This document shows positions 6,596 through 13,533 of a stretch of 13,533 nucleotides of DNA, one piece after another. This DNA is from Chloroflexi bacterium 13_1_40CM_68_21 (GTDB taxonomy: Bacteria > Chloroflexota > Limnocylindria > P2-11E), in the NCBI GenBank assembly GCA_001917735.1, contig MNEO01000056.1:1-13533 (forward strand). Direction: 5' to 3'. A program made the position numbers and the translations under genes. Each line of letters starts with the position of its first letter. Within the stretch, counting starts at the first letter, position 1. Under the pieces are notes generated by a model. It did no database searches and was not told where the DNA came from. It saw nothing but the letters and a program-made list of their open reading frames with translations.

Positions 6596-8188
6596 TCAGG
6601 TTATGTACTCGTAGGCCGGGATCGTGAGGAAGTCGTGGAAGTCATCCGAAAGCGCGACCTCCTCGAAGATCCTCTGCGCGTCCGCGTAGCGGCCCTTCGC
6701 GAAGAGGTCCGCGCCCACCGCGCTTTTGATCTTCTCGAGCTCCTCGCGCTCCACGTCCCGGACCAGCTTCGCGGTCACGCGTGGTCCTTCGGCGAGCGCA
6801 AGGCCGTGATGGATCCACTGCCAGACCTGCGAGCGCGAGATCTCCGCGGTCGCGGCGTCCTCCATCAGGTTGTTGATCGCGGCGGCGCCCGTGCCCCGCA
6901 GCCAGGACGCGATGTACTGGATCCCGACGCTCACGTTCGTGCGGAGGCCGGCGTCGGTGATCGTTCCCCCAGGGATCCGCACGTCGAGGAGCTCCTTCGC
7001 GGTCGTCCTGACCTCGGGGCGCTGCCTGCCGAGCTGGTTCTCCTTCGAGCCGAGCACGCGGTCGAACTCGGCCATCGCCGTCTCGACTAGATCGGGATGG
7101 GCGACCCACGTCCCATCGAAACCGTCGTTTGCCTCCCGGGTCTTGTCGTCGCGAACCCTCGCGAGTGCCGTTTCGGTGACAGCGGGATCCCTCCGATTGG
7201 GTATGAACGCCGCCATCCCGCCGAGCGCGAACGCACCGCGCCTGTGGCAGGTCTTGACGAGCAGCTCGGTGTACGCGCGCATGAACGGGACGGTCATCGT
7301 GACCTGGGCCCGATCCGGCAGGACGAACTCCTTCCGGTCACCGAGCTTCTTGATGATGCTGAACATGTAGTCCCAGCGGCCGGCGTTGAGTCCGGCGCTG
7401 TGATCGCGGAGCTCGTAGAGGACCTCGTCCATCTCGAACGCGAGGGGCAGCACTTCGACGAGCACGGTCGCTTTGATCGTTCCGCGATCGAGCTCGAGCT
7501 GGTCCTCGGTCCAGCTGAAGACTTGCTCCCAGAGCCGCGCCTCGAGGTGGCTCTCGAGCTTGGGCAGATAGAAATACGGACCGGTCCCACGATCGAGCAG
7601 ACGTCGCGCGTTGTGGAACGCGTACAAGCCGAAGTCGACGACCGCGCCGGCGATCGGGAGACCGTCGGCGTGGAGATGCTTCTCGACGAGATGCCATCCG
7701 CGCGGGCGGACGACGAGCGTCGCCGTCCTCTCGTTGAGCTCGTATTTCTTCCCATCGGGATTCTGGAACGAGATCGTCCGCAGGGTCGCGTCGATGAGGT
7801 TCTGCTGTCCCTCCATGAGGTTCGTCCAGGTCGGCGTGTTGGCGTCCTCGAAGTCCGCCATGTACACCGAGGCACCCGAGTTGAGGGCGTTGATGACCAT
7901 CTTTCGATCGGTGGGACCGGTGATCTCAACCTTGCGAACGCGCAGATCCTTGGGGACGTCGGCGACCCTCCAGCCGCCCTCGCGCACGTGCAGCGTGTCA
8001 GCTCGGAAGTCGAGCGTCCCGCCGCTCCGAAGGTGCTCGGCGACCGCGCCCCGCTTTTGGAGGAGCCCGACGCGTACCGGCTCTACCTCGCGGTGGAGGC
8101 GCGCGAGGAAATCGAGCGCGTCAGGCGTGAGGATCTCGGGGAAGGTCTGGCCCGACGGCGCATTGATCTGAACGGAGGCCGTCCGCAT
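6596..8188 (-). CDS. aceB: Malate synthase A
   Basis: Condenses glyoxylate with acetyl-CoA to malate, the second step of the glyoxylate shunt, and needs Mg2+. The 530-residue product matches the usual length of the A isoform (about 530). It carries the signature [20 protein letters not shown] followed by [13 protein letters not shown]. By alignment from memory to E. coli AceB, the catalytic Arg is Arg161 (VVRPRGWH) and the catalytic Asp is Asp444 ([10 protein letters not shown]). The metal ligands are probably Glu245 (VLVEVLP) and Asp273 (GRWDYMF). All are present, so the enzyme should be active. The start is ATG 8188, with a weak AGGA upstream on the minus strand. No isocitrate lyase gene lies in the window. 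The divergent dehydrogenase starts only 23 bp away. Confidence 0.96.
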   Translation of the reverse strand: MRTASVQINAPSGQTFPEILTPDALDFLARLHREVEPVRVGLLQKRGAVAEHLRSGGTLDFRADTLHVREGGWRVADVPKDLRVRKVEITGPTDRKMVINALNSGASVYMADFEDANTPTWTNLMEGQQNLIDATLRTISFQNPDGKKYELNERTATLVVRPRGWHLVEKHLHADGLPIAGAVVDFGLYAFHNARRLLDRGTGPYFYLPKLESHLEARLWEQVFSWTEDQLELDRGTIKATVLVEVLPLAFEMDEVLYELRDHSAGLNAGRWDYMFSIIKKLGDRKEFVLPDRAQVTMTVPFMRAYTELLVKTCHRRGAFALGGMAAFIPNRRDPAVTETALARVRDDKTREANDGFDGTWVAHPDLVETAMAEFDRVLGSKENQLGRQRPEVRTTAKELLDVRIPGGTITDAGLRTNVSVGIQYIASWLRGTGAAAINNLMEDAATAEISRSQVWQWIHHGLALAEGPRVTAKLVRDVEREELEKIKSAVGADLFAKGRYADAQRIFEEVALSDDFHDFLTIPAYEYIT

Positions 8189-8211
8189 CGCCCGTATCCT
8201 GCCACGCGGGG
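8189..8211. promoter_or_regulatory. 23-bp divergent intergenic region between aceB and the dehydrogenase
   Basis: Only 23 bp separate the two start codons. A TATCCT at 8195-8200, eleven bases before ATG 8212, could act as a -10 element for a leaderless or very short-leader plus-strand transcript. No -35 or operator repeat is evident. Any full promoters must extend into one or both coding regions. The -10 assignment is weak. Confidence 0.25.
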
Positions 8212-8970
8212 ATGGCAGGACCGTTTGACCTCGGGGGCAAGCGCGCGCTCGTGACCGGCGGATCGCGGGGCATCGGCCGGGCGATCGCGTTCGCGCTCGC
8301 GTCTGCCGGCGCCGATGTCGCTATCACATCGCGGAAGGGCGACGATGCCGAGCCGGCCGCGCGCGAGATCCGCAGCAGGGGACGCCGGTCGCTTGCCCTC
8401 CTGCTTGAGGTCCGGAACGCGCCTTCGATCCGCGTCTGCTTCGAGCGTCTCCGAAGCGAGTGGGGAGGTCTAGAGATCCTCGTGAACAACGCCGGAACGA
8501 ACATCCCGACAGACCTTGAGTCGCTCGACGAATCGAGCTGGGACACCGTCGTCGACACCGACCTCAAGGGCGTAGCGTTCGTGACCCAGGCGGCACTGCC
8601 GCTGCTCGCCGACGGCGGGCGGATCGTGAACGTCGCTTCGATCTACGGGGTGCTCGGCCGCGTCGAGCGCGTGGCGTACAGCGCCGCGAAGGGCGGAGTG
8701 GTCACGCTCACGAAGTCGCTCGCCCTCGAGCTCGCGCCTCGCGGCATCACCGTGAATGCGGTCGGGCCGAGCCTCATCGAGACCGACCTGACCCGCGAAC
8801 GCATGAGGCGCGACCCGAGCTTCCGAGAGCAGGAGGTCGCGCGCACGCCGCTCGGCCGGCTGGCAACTTCCGAGGACGTCGCCGGCGCCGTCGTTTACTT
8901 CGCGTCTACCGAAGCGGCGTTCGTGACTGGACAGCTGCTGCTGGTCGACGGCGGAACCGGGGCGCACTAG
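8212..8970 (+). CDS. Short-chain dehydrogenase/reductase (classical SDR)
   Basis: The 252-residue product has the classical SDR length and a full Rossmann set: TGGSRGIG cofactor loop (about 15-22), NNAG (about 92-95), and catalytic Ser143, Tyr156 and Lys160 (ASIYG, YSAAK). Arg41 at the end of the second strand (TSRKG) suggests NADP(H) preference. The position that holds the fourth catalytic residue, usually Asn in VNLKG, reads Asp117 (VDTDLKG), a variation found in some active SDRs. The C-terminal [12 protein letters not shown] is typical. It resembles 3-oxoacyl-ACP reductase and glucose or gluconate dehydrogenase-like enzymes, but the substrate cannot be read. The ATG 8212 has only a weak GGGG upstream. 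The gene is divergent from aceB and is followed by a hairpin. Confidence 0.92.
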   Translation: MAGPFDLGGKRALVTGGSRGIGRAIAFALASAGADVAITSRKGDDAEPAAREIRSRGRRSLALLLEVRNAPSIRVCFERLRSEWGGLEILVNNAGTNIPTDLESLDESSWDTVVDTDLKGVAFVTQAALPLLADGGRIVNVASIYGVLGRVERVAYSAAKGGVVTLTKSLALELAPRGITVNAVGPSLIETDLTRERMRRDPSFREQEVARTPLGRLATSEDVAGAVVYFASTEAAFVTGQLLLVDGGTGAH

Positions 8971-8974
8971 CGAG

Positions 8975-8995
8975 TGAGGGGGCTTTGCCCCCTCA
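8975..8995 (+). repeat. GC-rich hairpin repeat, copy B, after the dehydrogenase
   Basis: A perfect 9-bp stem, TGAGGGGGC (8975-8983) with GCCCCCTCA (8987-8995), closes a TTT loop, and a short AGACCCCCG tract follows. It lies five bases past the SDR stop. There is no T-run, so it is not a standard intrinsic terminator, though it could stabilise the 3' end or slow polymerase. Its layout matches copy A at 4063-4081 in the opposite orientation. Confidence 0.7.
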
Positions 8996-9083
8996 GACCC
9001 CCGACATCCCCCGGGCCGTACCTCAGTACTCCCCCGCGATCGAGATAGTCCCGTCGGGTGATGGGACCGACGTGCTCACCTCG

Positions 9084-9089
9084 TACAAA
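9084..9089 (+). promoter_or_regulatory. Candidate -10 element upstream of the GAF gene
   Basis: TACAAA (with a following T) sits in the only AT-rich patch of the 144-bp gap 8971-9114, 25 bases before the start at 9115. No convincing -35 hexamer is visible at 16-18 bp. The assignment rests on composition and position alone. The remaining gap sequence, apart from the hairpin at 8975-8995, shows nothing I recognise. Confidence 0.25.
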
Positions 9090-9104
9090 TCAATCACTAA
9101 GAAC

Positions 9105-9112
9105 GGGAGGAG
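9105..9112 (+). promoter_or_regulatory. Strong ribosome binding site GGGAGGAG
   Basis: GGGAGGAG ends two bases before ATG 9115, and its GGGAGG core is four bases away. It is the clearest Shine-Dalgarno in the window. It fixes the GAF gene start at 9115 rather than the in-frame upstream GTG at 9058. Confidence 0.7.
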
Positions 9113-9114
9113 AC

Positions 9115-10122
9115 ATGGGAGGCGTCCGGCGAGTGTCGATCCACGCGACCGCGGGCCTGGCTCCGATGCAACAGCCAGCCGAATCGCCGCGACTCGACCT
9201 TCCCCCTTTGAACATCGTGCCGATGACGCCGCCCATCGAGGCGACGCTTCGCATCCTCCTGAATAGCGTCCCCTATCTGATCGGCGCCGCGGTCGTGCGC
9301 CAGCCCGCCGTTGGTGACTCAGTCGAAGCGGAGGTCGGGCGCATGCCCTGGCTTCACGACCGACGCCTGTTGAACCTCCAGCTCCCGGATGACACGCTCC
9401 CCGCGAACCGCGCGATCCTCTTGGACTGGCCCGTGCCCTACCAGGCCGAATGGGTTGGGATACCGCCGCGTCTCCTGATCTCGCGTCTGGTCGCCCGTGA
9501 TCGGACAGTCGGCGTGCTACTCGGAACGCTCATCACCCGCGAACAGATCTCGGTCCAGGCCCGCGAGGCGCTCGACCTTTCGTGCGAGCTCATCGCCGCC
9601 GCAGTCGGTAGCGACTCCCTCGCGACCTTTGCCGCGACCGCGCAGCCCGAGCAGCCGCGGCGTCTCGTGGTCGTGCCGAACGAACCGGAACCCGAGCCGG
9701 AGCCACAGCCGATGGCCGTCGTCGCCGAGACCGAGCCGATCCGCGATCCGAAGGACGAACAGGAAGAGCGGGACCGTCAGGTGGTCGAAGAGGTCGCGCG
9801 GGCGCTCGACGAGCTCACCGACGCGCGGTCGATCGGCCGGGTCCTGCGCGACGCGGTCACCGCGATCGCGGGCGTCGACGGATTCTCGGTATCGCTGTTC
9901 AACAGCGTGCGCCGCGAGGTCGCGTACCGCTACAAGGTCGTCGGCGCGGACCCCGAGTCCGCCGAGATGGGCCGCCAGGCGGTCGACGACGGGAGGCGCG
10001 CAAGATCTCGGTACTCCAGTACCCGCTCGTCGCGGCGGACGAGGTCTTCGGTGTCGCGACGCTGCAGGTTTTCGGCGAGGCTGGGTTCTCCGACCACGCC
10101 ACCCGTCTCGTCCTCCGCGTGA
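9115..10122 (+). CDS. GAF-domain protein, N-terminal part (frameshifted)
   Basis: As read, 335 residues, with ATG 9115 chosen for its strong ribosome binding site. Residues about 35-175 form a degenerate GAF-like fold (EATLRILLNSVPYLIGAAVV ... RDRTVGVLLGTLI). A Glu/Pro linker (EPEPEPEPQP) follows, then an acidic, probably coiled helix (KDEQEERDRQVVEEVARALD) and the first half of a second GAF domain (GVDGFSVSLFNSVRREVAYRYKVVG). After residue about 295 the product becomes an Arg/Ser-rich string (RSRYSSTRSSRRTRSS), which is out-of-frame translation. The missing second half of the domain continues in the -1 frame from 10002. Read together, 9115-10751 gives about 545 residues. GAF domains bind small ligands or mediate dimerisation. 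No kinase, cyclase or DNA-binding output domain is present. Confidence 0.7.
   Translation: MGGVRRVSIHATAGLAPMQQPAESPRLDLPPLNIVPMTPPIEATLRILLNSVPYLIGAAVVRQPAVGDSVEAEVGRMPWLHDRRLLNLQLPDDTLPANRAILLDWPVPYQAEWVGIPPRLLISRLVARDRTVGVLLGTLITREQISVQAREALDLSCELIAAAVGSDSLATFAATAQPEQPRRLVVVPNEPEPEPEPQPMAVVAETEPIRDPKDEQEERDRQVVEEVARALDELTDARSIGRVLRDAVTAIAGVDGFSVSLFNSVRREVAYRYKVVGADPESAEMGRQAVDDGRRARSRYSSTRSSRRTRSSVSRRCRFSARLGSPTTPPVSSSA
9991..10005 (+). other. Frameshift site in the GAF gene
   Basis: Up to about 9999 the coding frame is the one starting at 9115 (VDDGRR). From 10002 the sensible protein is in the -1 frame (KISVLQYPLVAADEVFGVATLQVF), the typical closing strands of a GAF domain. One base appears to be missing, or a larger deletion not divisible by three has occurred, because the second GAF domain is also shorter than usual. 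No X-XXY-YYZ slippery heptamer is seen, so programmed frameshifting is unlikely. Confidence 0.75.
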
Positions 10123-10751
10123 TCGACGTCTCGAGCGATCGGCTCGCCGCTGTGCGGCGCGCCGCACGCTTCCAACCAAGTCTCTCCCCTCTGGAGTCCG
10201 CGGCGGCCGCCGTCCTCCCGCCGGCTGCCGCGGCTCCCTCTCTTACTCCGGAGCAACTGGAGGCTCCGACGACGGACCAGATCCTCAACGACCTTCTCGC
10301 CAACTGCGCCGAGATCGGCCTGCCGACGACATTCATGGTGGGCGTCGACCCGGCCGCCGGTCTCCTTCGCGGGGAGCTGGTCAGCGGCTCCGCCGCGGCG
10401 CGTGAGCTCGACTACGCGCTCGGCATCTCAGTCGGCCGGTTTACGATCGAGCTCGCCGACCGGTACAACGTGATCGCACGCGCGTGCCGCGAAGGCCGCA
10501 TCGTGACGTCTCCGACCCTCGACGAGCTGGTCCACCCGCTCCGCGATGCGGATGGCGCCGCGACGCTCGAGCGCCTCGTACAGGGCGGCCGATCCACGAT
10601 CATCCCCATCTCCGTGTCCGGCGACGTCGTGGGCGCGCTGGTGGTAGGCCCGATGGCCGACGAACCGGGCTTCAGCACCATCGTGAAGGTGCGGGACATG
10701 GTGAACGAGACCGCTTCGCGACTGACCGAGGCGTGGCGCACTAACAGCTAG
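10119..10751 (+). CDS. GAF-domain protein, C-terminal part (same gene after frameshift)
   Basis: As an independent reading frame it starts at GTG 10119, overlapping the 10122 stop as GTGA, and encodes 210 residues. The frame is open back to at least 9990 and there encodes the end of the second GAF domain, so the GTG is probably not a natural start. After an Ala/Pro linker (about 25-45) comes a third GAF domain (DQILNDLLANCAEIGLPTTF ... STIIPISVSGDVVGALVVGP, about 50-190) and a final amphipathic helix (MVNETASRLTEAW). No catalytic output domain follows. If the split is genuine rather than a sequencing artefact, the coincidental GTGA overlap could still let this half be made by coupling. Confidence 0.65.
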   Translation: MIDVSSDRLAAVRRAARFQPSLSPLESAAAAVLPPAAAAPSLTPEQLEAPTTDQILNDLLANCAEIGLPTTFMVGVDPAAGLLRGELVSGSAAARELDYALGISVGRFTIELADRYNVIARACREGRIVTSPTLDELVHPLRDADGAATLERLVQGGRSTIIPISVSGDVVGALVVGPMADEPGFSTIVKVRDMVNETASRLTEAWRTNS

Positions 10752-10769
10752 CCCCATACTCCCTCGCCA

Positions 10770-12608
10770 ATGGTCGGCGAGGTGACCTTCGCGGTCCTCG
10801 GCGTCCTCTTCCTCATCGCCGACATCCGCACGTTCGGATCCACCTTCCAGCTGACCTTCTACGGTCAGCCGAACAGCACGCTCGGGATCATGGCGACCGC
10901 GACATTCGCGACAGCGTTCCTGGCGCCGCTACTCGGCTGGCGCCTCGGCCCGCGACGCTCGGTCGCCGTGAGTGGCGCGATCCTCGGCCTGGCGACGCTC
11001 TTCGCGACCCTTTCGCGGAGCAATGTCCCGGACCTCGCGCTTTCGATCGTGGGGCTCGCCGCCGGTTTGTGGTGGCTCGGGTTGCTGCACGCGTCGCGTC
11101 CGGCGGATCGGCAGTCGCCGCTGCCGATCGCGATCCCGATCGCGTTCGCGGTCGACCTCGCGCTTCGCGCCGCGTTTCACTCGGTGCCCGTCGTCGACGT
11201 CACGCCCACGGTCAGCGCGCCGCTCGCGCTCGTTGCCGCGCTTCTCTTCTTCGCTTCAGGCGTCGCGGCGCTCGGCGCTCAGCGCTCGTGGACGCGTCCC
11301 GGTCTCCGCGGAGCGATCGCGCTCCTCGCGTTGCCGGCCCTCTTCCTGGTTGCGGAGACCGGCGGGACGAACGGAGCTCAGATCGCGCTCGCGGGCGGGC
11401 TCGGTCTTGGACCGGAGCCTGCGCGGAGCACGGAGCTCGGCATGGTCCTCGCAGCGCTGGGCCTCGCGTCGGGCGCTCTGGTCCTCTCGCGTCCGATCGC
11501 GCGCGGGGTCGTAGCGGCGATCCTCTGCGCCCTGGGCGCCGCGCTGGTGTGGTACGTCCATGCCCCGGTCGTGTCCTTGGTCGGCGGCCTGATCCTGGCC
11601 GCGGGCGTGATCATCGCGTCGTCCGCCTTTTCCGCGGGGCCCATCGTGCCGGCGCGGTCGCCACTCGTCGTTACGCTCGCCCTCGCCCTTGGCTGGCTGG
11701 CCTTCGTGGCGACCGCGTTTGGCTTCTACGCCCTCTGGGCCTACGTGCCGGCGCTGTACGCGGCTGTGGCGCTCGTGGTCGTTGCCGGACTCATCGCGCC
11801 TGGCGCGGGATCTCCGCCGTGGCGGATGCTCACGATCGCGCTCGTGCCGATCGTGGTAGGGGTGCCGCTCGTGGCCTTCCTTCTCACCCCGATACCCGGC
11901 GCCACCGAGGAGCCTCGCAACACGTACCGGGTCATGACCTTCAACATCCATCAGGGCTTCAACTCCGTGCAGTCACCGTCCCTCGATCAGATCGTGGACG
12001 TGATCGCGCACGAATCGCCTGACGTCCTGCTGCTCCAGGAGGTCGTTCGGGGCTGGATGATCGACGAGCAGCACGACGCGCTGAGCGTGCTCGCCGAGCG
12101 CCTCGGGATGCCCTATGTCTTCGCGCCAAACATCGGCGACCTGTACGGCAACGCGATCCTCTCGCGTTTTCCGATGACCGACGTCAAGCGCGTCCATTTC
12201 GCGTCTCAGCCATCGCTCCGTCACCAGCCGCGCGGCGCCGTCGGCGTGCGCATCGGCGACCTTCTCATCGTCAACACGCAACTCGACGACATCGCTGACT
12301 CGAGCGCGATCCGCCAGGAGCAGGTGCGAACGATCCTCCGCGAGTGGGACGCCGAGAAGATCGCGATCATCGCGGGCGACATGAACGCCGAGCCGGCGGA
12401 CCTGGAGATGGGCCTCCTCGGCGAGGCCGGCTACGGCGATCTCGCCGAGCCTGCCGGGCCCACCACGACCATGGACGATCCCCCGAAGCGGATCGATTAC
12501 ATCTGGGGCGTCGGCGTGATCGCGTCGAGCCCGCACACCGTCATGGCCCTCGCGGCGTCGGATCACCGTGCGGTGGTCGTGAACGTCACGAAGTCGACGC
12601 GGCCGTGA
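10770..12608 (+). CDS. Polytopic membrane protein with C-terminal endonuclease/exonuclease/phosphatase (EEP) domain
   Basis: The 612-residue product has about ten or more hydrophobic helices in residues 1-375, then a soluble EEP domain from about 384 to 608. EEP-family motifs are clear: MTFNIHQG (Asn392), LLLQEVV (Glu424), YGNAILSRFPM, AGDMNAEP (Asp537, Asn539), RIDYIW (Asp576) and SDHRAVV (Asp598, His599). The position of the catalytic THL histidine is Gln504 (VNTQLDD), an unusual change. The family includes phosphodiesterases acting on nucleic acids, phosphoinositides and sphingomyelin; membrane anchoring suggests a lipid or envelope substrate. The membrane-plus-EEP layout recalls eukaryotic Cwh43, though I cannot show homology of the membrane part. 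ATG 10770 is 18 bases past the GAF gene and has no clear ribosome binding site. The stop overlaps the next start as GTGA. Confidence 0.88.
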   Translation: MVGEVTFAVLGVLFLIADIRTFGSTFQLTFYGQPNSTLGIMATATFATAFLAPLLGWRLGPRRSVAVSGAILGLATLFATLSRSNVPDLALSIVGLAAGLWWLGLLHASRPADRQSPLPIAIPIAFAVDLALRAAFHSVPVVDVTPTVSAPLALVAALLFFASGVAALGAQRSWTRPGLRGAIALLALPALFLVAETGGTNGAQIALAGGLGLGPEPARSTELGMVLAALGLASGALVLSRPIARGVVAAILCALGAALVWYVHAPVVSLVGGLILAAGVIIASSAFSAGPIVPARSPLVVTLALALGWLAFVATAFGFYALWAYVPALYAAVALVVVAGLIAPGAGSPPWRMLTIALVPIVVGVPLVAFLLTPIPGATEEPRNTYRVMTFNIHQGFNSVQSPSLDQIVDVIAHESPDVLLLQEVVRGWMIDEQHDALSVLAERLGMPYVFAPNIGDLYGNAILSRFPMTDVKRVHFASQPSLRHQPRGAVGVRIGDLLIVNTQLDDIADSSAIRQEQVRTILREWDAEKIAIIAGDMNAEPADLEMGLLGEAGYGDLAEPAGPTTTMDDPPKRIDYIWGVGVIASSPHTVMALAASDHRAVVVNVTKSTRP

Positions 12609-13096
12609 CGCTCTTCGCGTTGTTCAAGCTGATCCACGTGGCGAGCGTCGTCTGGATGTTCGCCGGACTTCTCGGGCGCTTCTATGCGCTCGGCGCCGCG
12701 TCGCGCGCGACGGAGATCCGGCTCACCCGCGCGTTCGCCGATCTCGGTGGCCGCTTCGAGACGACCATGGTCATCCCCGGCTCGAGCGTTGTCCTGGTCT
12801 CGGGGATCGCCACGGCGCTCGTGGGCGGGTTTCCGCTGTTCGGTCCTTTGCAGGGCGAGCCAGCGTGGATCTTCGTATCGCTTCTTCTCTTCGCCGCGAC
12901 GCTGGCGCTCGTACCGACGGTGTTCCTTCCGCGAGGGAAGAACTTCGGGGCGGCGCTGGAGGACGCGACGGCTCAGGGCGAGGTCACACCCAAGCTGAAG
13001 GCCGCATTCGCGGATCCGGTCGTCGTTCGATCGCACTGGGTCGAGCTTGCGGGCTTCGGGCTCATCTTCGTGCTCATGGTGCTGAAGCCGTTCTAA
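12605..13096 (+). CDS. DUF2269-like integral membrane protein
   Basis: From GTG 12605 the product has 163 residues and about four membrane helices (near 3-25, 53-73, 86-108 and 143-161). The opening LFALFKLIHVASVVWMFAGL, with His11 in the first helix, and a second intramembrane-edge histidine, His144 (RSHWVELAGFG), fit the DUF2269 family of predicted small membrane proteins. No biochemical function is established for it that I know of; paired membrane histidines leave room for a haem or metal role, which is speculation. The GTG overlaps the EEP gene stop as GTGA, so the two are probably translated together. An in-frame start further upstream would lie inside the EEP gene and is unnecessary. 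Confidence 0.82.
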   Translation: MTLFALFKLIHVASVVWMFAGLLGRFYALGAASRATEIRLTRAFADLGGRFETTMVIPGSSVVLVSGIATALVGGFPLFGPLQGEPAWIFVSLLLFAATLALVPTVFLPRGKNFGAALEDATAQGEVTPKLKAAFADPVVVRSHWVELAGFGLIFVLMVLKPF

Positions 13097-13139
13097 CCCT
13101 AGACTCGCCCTAACCGCCGCGCTTCTTCGAGCGGTACAC

Positions 13140-13533
13140 GTGGGGCAGGTCATAGCCAAGCAGTTCGTCCATCTGCACACGCATAGCGAGTACAGCCTGC
13201 TCGACGGGTTGTCGCGGCTTTCCGACCTCGTCGCGCGCGCGAAGGCGCTCGACATGCCCGCGCTGGCGCTCACCGACCACGGCGCGCTCTACGGCGCGAT
13301 CGACTTCTACACGCTCTGCCGCGATGCCGGCATCAAGCCCATCGTGGGGATCGAGACTTATGTGGCGCGCAAGAGCCGGTTCGACCGCGACGCGCGCTCC
13401 GAGGGCCACGGCAAGCCCTTCCATCTGGTCCTGCTCGCAAAAAATTTCGCCGGCTACCAGAACCTCGTCGCGCTGGTCACAGCGGCTCATCTCGAGGGCT
13501 ACTACTACCGGCCACGCATGGACAAGGATCTGC
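13140..13533 (+). CDS. dnaE: DNA polymerase III alpha subunit, N-terminal PHP domain (partial)
   Basis: Catalytic subunit of the replicative polymerase. Only the first 131 codons are present; the reading frame runs off the window. The N-terminal PHP domain is unmistakable: FVHLHTHSEYSLLDG (His11, His13, His15), ALTDHGALYGAIDFY (Asp46, His47) and GIKPIVGIETYVA (Glu72). These metal-binding positions are retained, unlike in E. coli DnaE where the PHP site is degenerate, so the domain could bind metal. GTG 13140 is the first start in the frame near the conserved block and gives nine residues before it; no strong ribosome binding site precedes it. It lies 43 bases after the DUF2269-like gene and may have its own promoter in that gap. 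Confidence 0.95.
   Translation, partial: MGQVIAKQFVHLHTHSEYSLLDGLSRLSDLVARAKALDMPALALTDHGALYGAIDFYTLCRDAGIKPIVGIETYVARKSRFDRDARSEGHGKPFHLVLLAKNFAGYQNLVALVTAAHLEGYYYRPRMDKDL

Noticed and set aside
7097..8254. Plus-strand 385-residue open frame opposite aceB
   Set aside because: Shadow of malate synthase, whose motifs and length are complete on the minus strand.
8975..8995. Intrinsic terminator after the dehydrogenase
   Set aside because: The stem is strong but followed by AGACCCCC rather than a T-run; its similarity to the copy in gatB favours a repeat.
9058..9114. Upstream in-frame GTG start for the GAF protein at 9058
   Set aside because: No ribosome binding site there, while GGGAGGAG lies directly before ATG 9115.
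9991..10005. Programmed -1 frameshift in the GAF gene
   Set aside because: An SD-like GGGAGG is present, but no slippery heptamer or downstream structure is seen and the domain seems to be missing residues; an indel or assembly error is simpler.
9497..10405. Plus-strand 302-residue frame across the GAF region
   Set aside because: Arg/Ser/Pro-rich throughout with no motif; the GAF sequence lies in the other two frames.
13097..13139. dnaE promoter with TAGACT at 13100-13105
   Set aside because: A -10-like hexamer exists but no -35 at proper spacing; too weak to list as a feature.
1..13533. CRISPR arrays, tRNA/rRNA genes, insertion sequences or phage genes
   Set aside because: No spaced direct repeats, cloverleaf sequences, transposase or integrase motifs were seen on either strand by eye.

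Overview
The window is high-GC bacterial DNA (about two thirds G+C by eye) with almost no non-coding space. It is chromosomal in character: GatCAB amidotransferase genes, malate synthase and the 5' end of DNA polymerase III alpha. No transposase, phage gene, CRISPR array, tRNA or rRNA was recognised. The high GC, frequent GTG starts, 4-base start/stop overlaps and overall gene content would fit a Chloroflexota-like or other Terrabacteria lineage, but nothing here fixes the taxonomy.

Region 1 (1-5528, + strand) looks like one tightly packed transcript: gatA, a class I aminotransferase, a HEAT-repeat protein, a single-pass membrane protein with a Rieske-like but ligand-free C-terminus, then gatB. 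Neighbouring genes overlap by NTGA (GTGA or CTGA) or abut with no gap. GatA and GatB form the enzyme that amidates mischarged Glu-tRNA(Gln) and/or Asp-tRNA(Asn); a two-codon tail before gatA may be the end of gatC. Three genes with no obvious link to tRNA amidation sit between gatA and gatB.

Region 2 (5506-8188, - strand) holds, in transcription order, malate synthase A (aceB), an AbrB/VapB-type antitoxin, a 5' remnant of its PIN-domain toxin, and a multi-pass membrane protein whose start codon lies inside the toxin remnant. The membrane gene converges on gatB and overlaps it by 23 bases.

Region 3 (8212-13533, + strand) starts 23 bp from aceB with a short-chain dehydrogenase. A 144-bp gap follows, carrying a GC-rich hairpin related to one in the gatB 5' end. 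Next are a GAF-domain protein split by a frameshift near 10000, a large membrane protein with a C-terminal endonuclease/exonuclease/phosphatase domain, a DUF2269-like membrane protein, and the N-terminal PHP part of dnaE, cut by the window edge.

The least ordinary items are the decayed toxin-antitoxin pair, the membrane-EEP fusion with an altered catalytic position, the ligand-free Rieske-like protein, the split gat locus, and the hairpin repeat that appears to contribute coding sequence to gatB. I did not find a clearly new multi-gene system.
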